From positions 79,138 through 143,137 of the forward strand of contig NZ_CDCG01000044.1 in NCBI RefSeq assembly GCF_000819845.1: 64,000 nucleotides of DNA, in the 5' to 3' direction. Position 1 is the first letter of the stretch, and the number at the start of each line of letters is the position of its first letter. The DNA comes from Aeromonas enteropelogenes (GTDB lineage Bacteria > Pseudomonadota > Gammaproteobacteria > Enterobacterales > Aeromonadaceae). Below are positions 18,151-24,795 of this stretch, one piece after another. The notes below the pieces were generated by a model. The model had not been told where the DNA came from and did not search any database. It saw only the letters and a list, made by a program, of their open reading frames with translations. Position numbers and translations under genes: made by a program.

Positions 18151-19425
18151 ATGAGTCTTGCTATTACAGAAAAGAGTAATACTGTTTCAAAGTTGAAATG
18201 GGAGAAAAGTGATTCGGTATGGACCATGGGGCTATATGCCACAGCAGTGGGTGCCGGCACTTTATTTCTCCCGATTACCGTAGGCAGTAACTCCCCGGTT
18301 ATCTTGCTGTTTATTTTATTATTGGCGTTTCCACTTTCTTATTATTCTCACCGGGCGCTGAGCCGGTTTGTGCTCTCCAGCTCCCATCGGGAGGGAGACA
18401 TCACCCATGTGGTGGTGGAGCACTTTGGCGCCAGAGCCGGCCAGTTGCTGATGCTGGTCTACCTGATGGCCTTTTACCCCATCATTCTGGTCTACAGCAT
18501 CTCCATCACCAATGCGATCCAGAGCTTCCTGGTGAACCAGCTGGGGAGTGCCGCGTTCCCTCGTGGCTGGCTGGTACTCGGGGTCATGCTGGGTCTGCAC
18601 CTGATCCTGCTGGCGGGCAAGCATATAGTGGTATCGGCCATCAGCGTGCTGGCACTGCCCATGGTGGCGTTTCTGCTTGGCCTCTCCTTCTATCTGCTGC
18701 CCCAGTGGAGCCTCTCCTATTTTACCGAGAGCCAGGCGGTGGATTGGCATGATCCCGCCTTCTGGAAATCCCTCTGGCTTATCGTGCCTGTGATGGTGTT
18801 CTCCTTCAGTCATGCTCCCATCATCTCCTCATTCAGCGCCGCCCAGAAGAAGCGGGATCATCAGCATGCAGACCAGCTCAGCAGACGCATCATCAAGTGC
18901 AGCAGCCTGCTGATCTGCGGCAGCGTGATGTTTTTTGTCGTGAGCTGCGTGATGAGCCTGAGCCAGGCCGAGATGGCGCTGGCCCGTACCGACAATATCT
19001 CCGTGCTGTCGGCGCTCGCGAACAAGTTCTCCAACCCGTTGATTGCCTATGTGGGGCCGCTTATCGCCATCCTGGCCATGTCGAAATCCTTCCTCGGCAC
19101 CTCCATGGGGGTGAGCGAAGGAACGGTGAGCATGGTGAGTGGCGCCTGTCAGGGGCTCGGGCTCTCCCTCAAGGAGTCGACCATTACCCGGGTTTCCTCC
19201 CTCATTCTGTTCGTCGTGACCGGGGTCATCACTTACCTCAATCCCAACGTGCTCGACATCATAGAGCGCATCAGCGGGCCGCTCATCGCCGTGATCCTGT
19301 TTCTGCTGCCCGCCTGTTCCATCTATCGCTTGCCCGCGCTCAGGCGCTATCGCGGAGCGAGCACCCTGTTTGTGCTGGTGATGGGGCTGCTTGCCATCTC
19401 GGCCCTTATCTACGATCTGTTCTGA
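18151..19425 (+). CDS. HAAAP-family amino acid permease (SdaC/TdcC-like)
   Basis: 424-residue, 11-helix symporter of the hydroxy/aromatic amino acid permease family, related to the serine transporter SdaC and the Thr/Ser transporter TdcC. Family marks are WTMGLYATAVGAGTLFLPI, FPLSYYSHRALSRFVLSS, FSFSHAPIISSF (the conserved unwound-helix region) and AILAMSKSFLGTSMGVSEG. Serine or threonine is the likeliest substrate, but this is inference. AAGG lies 11 nt upstream of the start. No deaminase gene adjoins it, unlike sdaCB or tdcBC. It follows a long AT-rich leader and is closed by a strong bidirectional terminator. Confidence 0.88.
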   Translation: MSLAITEKSNTVSKLKWEKSDSVWTMGLYATAVGAGTLFLPITVGSNSPVILLFILLLAFPLSYYSHRALSRFVLSSSHREGDITHVVVEHFGARAGQLLMLVYLMAFYPIILVYSISITNAIQSFLVNQLGSAAFPRGWLVLGVMLGLHLILLAGKHIVVSAISVLALPMVAFLLGLSFYLLPQWSLSYFTESQAVDWHDPAFWKSLWLIVPVMVFSFSHAPIISSFSAAQKKRDHQHADQLSRRIIKCSSLLICGSVMFFVVSCVMSLSQAEMALARTDNISVLSALANKFSNPLIAYVGPLIAILAMSKSFLGTSMGVSEGTVSMVSGACQGLGLSLKESTITRVSSLILFVVTGVITYLNPNVLDIIERISGPLIAVILFLLPACSIYRLPALRRYRGASTLFVLVMGLLAISALIYDLF

Positions 19426-19448
19426 CGAACCGGATCCGGCACAAAGCA

Positions 19449-19475
19449 AAAAGGGCGGCCCATGGCCGCCCTTTT
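19449..19475. terminator. Bidirectional terminator between the permease and exoD
   Basis: A 12-bp stem AAAAGGGCGGCC (19449-19460), loop CAT, GGCCGCCCTTTT (19464-19475). T-runs on both strands serve the two convergent genes. Confidence 0.93.
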
Positions 19476-19489
19476 CATATTTCTGGCTG

Positions 19490-20128
19490 TCAGCCAAACA
19501 GGGTCGAGATATTTTGTCCCGCCATCAGCAGGCCGATGGCCAGGGCGCTGAACCAGACCAGGGTCGCCGTGACCAGCAAATAACCGCCAGCGACGAACAG
19601 GCCATCGCGCTGCAGCATGCCGGTGCTTAGCAGCAAAATGGCCCAGGCCGGCATGGCGTTGGTGAAGGGGATGGCACCCAGAGGCAGCATCAGCAGCAGG
19701 GCCGCCAGCATGATCAGCAGGCCATTGCAGCGGTTGATGGTGGTGCTGCCCGTCAGCAACAGCAGGCGTGGGCGGATGAAGCGATCGATGCGGGCCAGCA
19801 GATCCGCCCCCTTGTGCAGGGTCGGCTTGAGCTGATCCGCAGCGAAGCGGCGTTCCATCAGAAAAGCAGGCAACCAGGGCACCCGGTTGAGAGTGATGCC
19901 GATGCCGATAAACAGGATCAGCAGACCAAACGGAGTACTGACGCCCGGAATGGAGACCGGCAGCAGGAAGGGCACGGTGAGCAGCACGCAAAACAGCAGC
20001 ATGCCCTGTTCCCCCACCAGGGTCAGCATCTGGCGCAGGCTGATGTGGCTCTCGTCGATGGCGTGTGCCGTGGATCGCAGGGTATCCGAGAGCGTGCTTT
20101 GTGGATCTTTGAGTTGCGCGGCAACCAT
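19490..20128 (-). CDS. ExoD-family membrane protein
   Basis: 212-residue integral membrane protein of the exopolysaccharide-synthesis ExoD family. After a soluble N-terminal helix (HISLRQMLTLVGEQGMLL) come four or five hydrophobic segments, with TVPFLLPVSIPGVSTPFGLLILFIG and ARIDRFIRPRLLLL as family blocks. ExoD affects exopolysaccharide output and alkaline tolerance in rhizobia; the biochemical role is not established. It is a single gene, convergent with the permease and closed by their shared terminator. Confidence 0.88.
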   Translation of the reverse strand: MVAAQLKDPQSTLSDTLRSTAHAIDESHISLRQMLTLVGEQGMLLFCVLLTVPFLLPVSIPGVSTPFGLLILFIGIGITLNRVPWLPAFLMERRFAADQLKPTLHKGADLLARIDRFIRPRLLLLTGSTTINRCNGLLIMLAALLLMLPLGAIPFTNAMPAWAILLLSTGMLQRDGLFVAGGYLLVTATLVWFSALAIGLLMAGQNISTLFG

Positions 20129-20234
20129 GCCTGATGTCCTTCTGATGAGTGCTGAGGGTCACCATGACCCGGTTGCGCGTCAGAATACGGGGGCAAGGTT
20201 AATAGCGGATGAATAGGGGGAGCAGATAGCGAAG

Positions 20235-20255
20235 CGCCGCCCCGATCGGGCGGCG
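20235..20255 (-). terminator. Hairpin after ydhR
   Basis: CGCCGCCC (20235-20242) pairs with GGGCGGCG (20248-20255) over a 5-nt loop, 11 nt past the ydhR stop. On the minus strand only CTTCGCT follows, so it is a weak terminator. Confidence 0.5.
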
Positions 20256-20266
20256 GGGCGAGCGGA

Positions 20267-20572
20267 TCACTTGATGCCGAATGTGATGCGGCTGAGGGGC
20301 TCGTTGACGTCGAACAGCTTGTATTGCACGTCGCTGGCGCCCATGGCAAGCACTCGCTGTTCGTGCATCTGCACGTATTGCCGTGCGCTCGCCTCATCCT
20401 CGAACAGATAGATGCCACCCGCTTCGCCGGTGCGCGGGTTCTCCGTCCATATCTTGGAGATAAACCCGGGCTCGCGGGTGATGGATTCGGCCAGCGGCAC
20501 GGCGGCCTCGGTCAGTGCCGGCCCCATCTGCTCGGCGGGAAAGGTGAAATGGATTTGCAGCAAACTGGGCAT
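20267..20572 (-). CDS. ydhR: YdhR-type monooxygenase-like protein
   Basis: 101-residue dimeric alpha-beta barrel protein. The sequence tracks E. coli YdhR closely: PSLLQIHFTF, PLAESITREPGFISKIWTEN, the signature EAGGIYLFEDEASARQY, and KLFDVNEPLS near the end. The family fold resembles small quinone monooxygenases, but catalysis is not proven for YdhR. It is transcribed divergently from an HxlR-type regulator across 119 bp, a layout typical for genes induced by electrophiles or quinones. Start ATG 20572. Confidence 0.93.
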   Translation of the reverse strand: MPSLLQIHFTFPAEQMGPALTEAAVPLAESITREPGFISKIWTENPRTGEAGGIYLFEDEASARQYVQMHEQRVLAMGASDVQYKLFDVNEPLSRITFGIK

Positions 20573-20658
20573 GACGGCTCTTCCTGTTGAATGATACGAC
20601 TCGTCGCATCATAGGAAGCCGGCATTTTGGCTGCAAGAAGGCACATTTTCGTGGCATA

Positions 20659-20674
20659 GTTACCCTGAAGTAAC
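20659..20674. promoter_or_regulatory. Candidate HxlR operator in the ydhR/hxlR spacer
   Basis: An inverted repeat GTTAC-CCTGAA-GTAAC centred between the divergent genes, 18 bp upstream of the regulator's start codon. Position and symmetry fit a dimeric winged-helix regulator; the assignment is inference. Confidence 0.5.
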
Positions 20675-20691
20675 CATTAGCGAGGCACGCC

Positions 20692-21024
20692 TTGAACCCG
20701 CCCCTCTGTCCTGCCTACGAGGTATTGCGACTGCTGAACGGAAAATGGAAACCGGCCATCCTGTTTCATCTGCAAAGCCAGACTCTGCGTTTTGGCGATC
20801 TGCGTCGCCGTTTGCCCGCCGTCAGCCAGAAGGTGCTCACCGCCCAGCTCAAGGAGCTGGAGAGTGACGGTGTCATCAGCCGGACCCTCTACCCCAGCGT
20901 GCCTCCCCGTGTGGAGTATGCCCTGACACAATTGGGTACGGCTTTGCTGCCCCTGTTGCAACAGATGCATGACTTTGCTCTTGCCAACGCCGGGTTGCTG
21001 GCACAGCAGCAGGATGTGACTTAG
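20692..21024 (+). CDS. HxlR-family transcriptional regulator
   Basis: 110-residue winged-helix DNA-binding protein. Family marks are CPAYEVLRLLNGKWKPAILFHL, LRFGDLRRRLPAVSQKVLTAQLKELESDGVI (recognition helix region) and YALTQLGTALLPLL. HxlR proteins often sense aldehydes, quinones or diamide through a Cys near the N-terminus; here Cys6 (PPLCPAYE) occupies that place. The start is a TTG at 20692 with GAGG 7 nt upstream; no in-frame ATG fits. It is divergent from ydhR, which it probably controls. Confidence 0.9.
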   Translation: MNPPLCPAYEVLRLLNGKWKPAILFHLQSQTLRFGDLRRRLPAVSQKVLTAQLKELESDGVISRTLYPSVPPRVEYALTQLGTALLPLLQQMHDFALANAGLLAQQQDVT

Positions 21025-21114
21025 GCCTCCTGGGGCCGGCCATGTCTCATATCCGCAGATGATCAGGGGAGGGATGCCCTTCGCCAGGGGATGAGCCTGA
21101 CCCGATACCCGGTG

Positions 21115-21282
21115 TCAGTGAGCTCTCGCTGCACTCTTTCCTTGCGCCAGTTCCCGAATGCCTGCGCTCATATCCAGCCAGATCTGTCCTGTTCGTGGGT
21201 CACGCCCGTTTTCCTGCCATATCGCAGCCAGATCATTCCTGGTGATGACGGATTTTCCCGATGTTGGCTCGCGCGTGGTCAA
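21115..21282 (-). CDS. Possible 55-aa protein with TTG start, doubtful
   Basis: A minus-strand frame from TTG 21282, with AGGGG 6 nt upstream. It reads TTREPTSGKSVITRND, then IWQENGRDPRTGQIWLDMSAGIRELAQ. The second half is protein-like (Trp residues, helical end). It lies upstream of the amtB regulatory region. No family recognised. Confidence 0.35.
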   Translation of the reverse strand: MTTREPTSGKSVITRNDLAAIWQENGRDPRTGQIWLDMSAGIRELAQGKSAARAH

Positions 21283-21301
21283 GAGGCGCCCCTGATTTGG
21301 C

Positions 21302-21318
21302 TGCGCCGTTCTGGTGCG
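21302..21318. promoter_or_regulatory. NtrC binding site 1 upstream of amtB
   Basis: TGCGCC-N5-GGTGCG against the consensus TGCACC-N5-GGTGCA, centred ~130 bp upstream of the sigma-54 promoter. Confidence 0.72.
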
Positions 21319-21372
21319 CCCGCCATGACCTGCCCTGTCACGGGGCGGTCGAGGGCTGGATGGCGCATCTCG

Positions 21373-21389
21373 TGCGCCAACTTGGTGCG
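21373..21389. promoter_or_regulatory. NtrC binding site 2 upstream of amtB
   Basis: The same half-sites as site 1, TGCGCC-N5-GGTGCG, spaced 71 bp from it and ~60 bp upstream of the sigma-54 promoter. Paired enhancer-like sites of this kind are normal for NtrC. Confidence 0.75.
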
Positions 21390-21440
21390 TCAAGTGCTAG
21401 GTTGTAAGTTAATCACTTGATTTTATTGGGTTTTAATTTT

Positions 21441-21456
21441 TGGCTCACTTTATGCT
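21441..21456 (+). promoter_or_regulatory. Sigma-54 promoter of amtB
   Basis: TGGCTCACTTTATGCT: GG (21442-21443) and GC (21454-21455) separated by exactly 10 nt, as in TGGCACG-N4-TTGC. It would give a leader of about 180 nt containing two hairpins (CCCGTGC-CGG-GCACGGG near 21527 and GCCGGTC-ATG-GACCGGC near 21606). Confidence 0.8.
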
Positions 21457-21645
21457 TTTTATCTGTCAGGTGGTGTCTGCGGCCATCGGTGACAGCAGTC
21501 ATGATGGCGCTCCTGTGCAGACCCCTCCCCGTGCCGGGCACGGGCGTGATTTTGGCAAGCCGTGAACAGTGCTGCGGCCGCCACGGATTCAATCAAGGAA
21601 ACGGAGCCGGTCATGGACCGGCACGACAGGGAAGGAGAGTGCTCT

Positions 21646-23061
21646 ATGGTCAAAAAATGGATGATGGCGGGTTTGCCAATACTGTCTGCCTTGCTGGTTA
21701 CCCCAAGTTGGGCCGAAGAGGTCGCTCAGGTGCAGGCTGCGGCCACTATCACCATCAACAAGGGGGACAATACCTGGATGCTGCTGTCGGCAGCGCTGGT
21801 GATCCTGATGTCGATCCCCGGTCTGGCGCTCTTCTACGGCGGCCTGGTTCGCGCCAAGAACATGCTGAGCGTATTGATGCAGGTATTCACTCTGTTTGCC
21901 CTCATCTGCGTGCTGTGGGTGATATACGGTTATTCGCTGGCCTTCACCGAAGGAGGCAGCTTCTACGGATCCTTCAGCAAGGTGCTGCTCGCGGGGGTCA
22001 CGCCTGATTCTATCGCCGCCACCTTCAGCAAGGGGGTCGGCATCAGCGAATTCATCTACGTGGTGTTCCAGGGGGCATTTGCCGCCATCACCTGCGGCCT
22101 GATCGTGGGAGCCTTTGCCGAGCGCATCAAGTTCTCCGCCGTGCTGCTGTTTTCGGTGATCTGGTTTACCTTCGCCTATATCCCGCTGGCCCACATGGTG
22201 TGGTACTGGGCGGGCCCCGATGCCTACACGGACGCCGCCGCAGCTGATGCTGCAAACGCCACCGCGGGCTATCTGTTCCAGCATGGGGCCCTCGACTTTG
22301 CCGGTGGCACAGTGGTGCATATCAACGCCGCCGTGGCCGGTCTGGTCGGCGCCTATCTGGTGGGTAAACGCCTGGGTTACGGTCGCGATCCCATGACTCC
22401 CCACAGCCTCACCATGACCATGATCGGGGCCTCCCTGCTCTGGTTTGGCTGGTTCGGTTTCAACGCGGGGTCGGCTCTGGAGGCCAATGGCACGGCGGCG
22501 CTGGCCTTCGTGAACACCTGGGTGGCCCCAGCGGGTGCGGCCCTTTCCTGGACCTTGGCCGAGTGGGTGATGAAGGGACGTCCTTCCCTGCTGGGCGCCG
22601 CTTCCGGTGCCGTCTCCGGTCTGGTGGTGATCACGCCGGCGGCCGGTTTCGTCGGGGTCGGTGGCGGTCTGGTGATGGGCCTCATAAGTGGCGTAGCCGG
22701 CCTGTGGGGGGTGCACGGTCTCAAGCGCTGGCTGGGCGCTGACGACAGCCTGGACGTGTTCGGGGTGCACGGGGTGTGCGGCATCCTGGGGGCCCTGCTG
22801 ACCGGTGTCTTTGCCAGCCCGGACCTGGGCGGTACCGGGGTGTGGGACTATGTCTCCAACCAGGTGGCCGATGGTTACTCCATCCTGGCCCAGGTGAAGG
22901 TTCAGGCCATCGGGGTGGGGGTCACCATCCTCTGGTCCGGCGCCGTGGCTGCGGTGGCCTACAAGGTGATCGACATGGTGATCGGATTGCGGGTGAAGGA
23001 CGATGCAGAGCGGGAGGGGCTGGATGTCACCACCCACGGCGAGAAGGCCTACAGCATGTGA
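21646..23061 (+). CDS. amtB: Ammonium transporter AmtB
   Basis: 471-residue inner-membrane NH3/NH4+ channel. A cleavable signal peptide (MVKKWMMAGLPILSALLVTPSWA) precedes eleven helices. Family marks include PGLALFYGGLVRAKNMLSVL, AGGTVVHINAAVAGLVGAYLVGKR (first pore His), SLLWFGWFGFNAGSAL, and DVFGVHGVCGILGALLTG (second pore His). GGAGAG lies 6 nt upstream of ATG 21646, which yields the expected signal peptide. No glnK adjoins it, although glnK-amtB is the commonest arrangement. Sigma-54 and NtrC sites upstream indicate induction on nitrogen limitation. Confidence 0.96.
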   Translation: MVKKWMMAGLPILSALLVTPSWAEEVAQVQAAATITINKGDNTWMLLSAALVILMSIPGLALFYGGLVRAKNMLSVLMQVFTLFALICVLWVIYGYSLAFTEGGSFYGSFSKVLLAGVTPDSIAATFSKGVGISEFIYVVFQGAFAAITCGLIVGAFAERIKFSAVLLFSVIWFTFAYIPLAHMVWYWAGPDAYTDAAAADAANATAGYLFQHGALDFAGGTVVHINAAVAGLVGAYLVGKRLGYGRDPMTPHSLTMTMIGASLLWFGWFGFNAGSALEANGTAALAFVNTWVAPAGAALSWTLAEWVMKGRPSLLGAASGAVSGLVVITPAAGFVGVGGGLVMGLISGVAGLWGVHGLKRWLGADDSLDVFGVHGVCGILGALLTGVFASPDLGGTGVWDYVSNQVADGYSILAQVKVQAIGVGVTILWSGAVAAVAYKVIDMVIGLRVKDDAEREGLDVTTHGEKAYSM

Positions 23062-23082
23062 TCCTGGTTATGCCAGAACACA

Positions 23083-23110
23083 AAAAACCGCCGGGAGACC
23101 GGCGGTTTTT
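23083..23110. terminator. Bidirectional terminator between amtB and slyB
   Basis: AAAAACCGCCGG (23083-23094), loop GAGA, CCGGCGGTTTTT (23099-23110), with A/T runs on both sides serving the convergent genes. Confidence 0.93.
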
Positions 23111-23137
23111 CATTGTTATCGAGAGAGGGGGAGCTGC

Positions 23138-23605
23138 TTAGTTGACCACGGCGACGTTGATGGTGCCGTTGCCCTGGGTCATGCGAACCCGGGCGCCCGG
23201 GACGAAGGTCGGGCTGGCTTTCTGGACCACCACGATGGATTCCCCGGTCTCTTTCTTGATCTCGAGCTCGACGCCATCAACCTGGTTGAACTTGTCTCCG
23301 GCGGCCTTGCCTGCGGCTGCACCGGCGATGGCGCCCCCGGCTGCAGCCAGGTCACGGCCGGTACCGCCGCCAATGGTGCTGCCCAGCAGGCCGCCGACCA
23401 CGGCGCCACCTATGGTGCCGAGCAGGGCGTTCTCTTCGGCCTGGATCTTGACCGGGCGGGTCGAGATGATGGTGCCGTAGCTGACGGTTTGTACCTGTTT
23501 GGCGCGATCCTTGGTGTAGACATCGCCGGAGTAAACATCGCTATTGGCGCAGCCAGTGATGGTGGTGGCGGCAAGCATGGCAATGATGGTCATACGTTTA
23601 AACAT
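23138..23605 (-). CDS. slyB: SlyB/Pcp-like glycine-zipper outer-membrane lipoprotein
   Basis: 155-residue lipoprotein. The signal peptide ends TTITGC (lipobox, Cys near residue 19). The glycine-zipper 2TM domain spans residues ~60-105 (LLGTIGGAVVGGLLGSTIGGG; AAAGGAIAGAAAGKAAG), followed by a C-terminal strand-rich segment (GVELEIKKETGESIVVVQ). SlyB in enterobacteria is PhoPQ-regulated and stabilises outer-membrane proteins under envelope stress. ATG 23605 is preferred over the upstream in-frame ATG because it gives a clean lipoprotein signal. No PhoP box was recognised. Confidence 0.92.
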   Translation of the reverse strand: MFKRMTIIAMLAATTITGCANSDVYSGDVYTKDRAKQVQTVSYGTIISTRPVKIQAEENALLGTIGGAVVGGLLGSTIGGGTGRDLAAAGGAIAGAAAGKAAGDKFNQVDGVELEIKKETGESIVVVQKASPTFVPGARVRMTQGNGTINVAVVN

Positions 23606-23703
23606 GGTGGTTCTCCTGCACTGCACACAATTTGAACAATCTGGTTGGTGAGTCGCACTCTACTCCAACCCGGTTGCACATGAAATTGGCAAAATGTAAC
23701 CAA

Positions 23704-24201
23704 TTATGTGTCCTGAGGGTGGCTTTGTCCTTGAATCCAGCCTGTACCAGAGAGTTTTTTCGCCAGCACCAGACGATCTTCTCCCGGGCCGAAGTAGCCT
23801 GCGACTTCCTCCATCAACTGGTAGCCGAGGCGGTAGTAGAGACGCTGGGCCGGGTTGGCGGGATCGACGGTGAGGCGCAGCTCGTCGACGTTCAGGGCGC
23901 GCTGGTTGACCTCCATCTGGCGCATCATCCGCTCGGCCAGACCGAATCCGCGTGCCTCTGGCAGCACCGCCAGCGACAGCACCCAGCCTTGCGCGCGATC
24001 CTGGCCAAATCCCCCCAGCACATAGCCCACCAGATGCCCTTCATGCTCTGCCACCAGCAGCAGCTGTGGCCACAGATCCATGGCCTGGCGGAAGAAAAAG
24101 GCCGGATAGAGATCCTCGCCAAAGACCTTGGCATCGATCTGCCAGATCCCGTGCATGTCGGCATGGGTGGCGGTGCGCAAAACGGGCGGGGTGTGGTGCA
24201 T
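23704..24201 (-). CDS. GNAT family N-acetyltransferase (RimI-like)
   Basis: 165-residue acetyl-CoA-dependent acetyltransferase. RTATHADMHGIWQIDAKVFGEDLY is the typical first strand and helix of the RimI group. VLSLAVLPEARGFGLAERMMRQME contains the acetyl-CoA pyrophosphate loop (A-R-G-F-G-L-A in place of R-G-x-G-x-A), and RLTVDPANPAQRLYYRLGYQ is motif B with the catalytic-area Tyr. ATG 24201 has GGAG 6-7 nt upstream. The substrate is unknown. It follows ygbA on the same strand after ~100 bp and might be cotranscribed. Confidence 0.85.
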   Translation of the reverse strand: MHHTPPVLRTATHADMHGIWQIDAKVFGEDLYPAFFFRQAMDLWPQLLLVAEHEGHLVGYVLGGFGQDRAQGWVLSLAVLPEARGFGLAERMMRQMEVNQRALNVDELRLTVDPANPAQRLYYRLGYQLMEEVAGYFGPGEDRLVLAKKLSGTGWIQGQSHPQDT

Positions 24202-24302
24202 CAGGACTCCATGGTTGCAGCAGTTCGCCGTTGAGCGGGAGGTCAACGGCAATAAAGGAGTCATAGGGTACTGGCCATCCCTTGCCCGATGCAAGGGGGC
24301 AT

Positions 24303-24707
24303 TCAGGGGGGCAGCGGGCGACTGTGGGGCAGTTTGGGGGCCTTGCGCAAGCGGTCGAGCAGGTGGCGCAGGGTTAGCCAGGGGTGATGCCACAACATGC
24401 GCGGGCCGCTCCATTTCATGACCTGGAGGATCTGCTTGCGCATCGCGGAGGCGTAACAGTGAATGCTGCAGTTGGCGCAGGTCGGTTTGTGATCGTGGCC
24501 ATAGCGACAGCGATTGAGCCTTTGGTAGGCAAAATCCCTGAGCTGGTGGCAGCGTTGGCAATGGGGATCCTGGTGATGATGCTGGCAGTAGAGGCGGATC
24601 ATGGCGCTGACCGTCTTTTGCTCGCGCATCAGTCTGGGGTGGTCACTCGTCTCGCTGTGGGTAGCAGCGTGTGAGCCCCCGGCTGGGCTGGCATGATGAC
24701 TTTTCAT
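24303..24707 (-). CDS. ygbA: YgbA-type nitrous-oxide-stimulated-promoter family protein
   Basis: 134-residue Cys/His-rich small protein. It carries REQKTVSAMIRLYCQHHH, then CxxC and CANCSIHCY clusters likely to bind metal, and the signature MKWSGPRMLWHHPWLTLRHLLD shared with E. coli YgbA. E. coli ygbA is induced by nitric oxide through NsrR; the biochemical function is unknown. An FNR/DNR-type box lies 35 bp upstream, consistent with anaerobic or nitrogen-oxide induction. Start sites 24707, 24716 and 24629 are all possible; the box position would place transcription start near 24707, which favours the shorter form if the box acts as a class II activator site. Confidence 0.88.
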   Translation of the reverse strand: MKSHHASPAGGSHAATHSETSDHPRLMREQKTVSAMIRLYCQHHHQDPHCQRCHQLRDFAYQRLNRCRYGHDHKPTCANCSIHCYASAMRKQILQVMKWSGPRMLWHHPWLTLRHLLDRLRKAPKLPHSRPLPP

Positions 24708-24741
24708 GAGCGCCATTTTCCTGACCCGCCCGCCGAGGGTG

Positions 24742-24755
24742 TTGATACAGGTCAA
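24742..24755 (-). promoter_or_regulatory. FNR/DNR-type box upstream of ygbA
   Basis: TTGATACAGGTCAA: one perfect half-site TTGAT, spacer ACAG, and GTCAA (consensus ATCAA). It sits between the aminopeptidase P terminator and ygbA, so it can serve only ygbA. Confidence 0.65.
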
Positions 24756-24765
24756 AAGGGGGGGC

Positions 24766-24791
24766 AAAAAAACAGGGCCCGTGGGCCCTGT
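24766..24791 (-). terminator. Terminator after aminopeptidase P
   Basis: On the minus strand ACAGGGCCC (24791-24783), a 2-nt loop, GGGCCCTGT (24780-24772), then TTTTTT. Confidence 0.9.
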
Positions 24792-24795
24792 GTCA

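Noticed and set aside
21589..23037. A 482-codon open frame antisense to amtB
   Set aside because: His/Gly/Asp-rich translation without family motifs; it is explained by GC-rich codons of amtB on the other strand.
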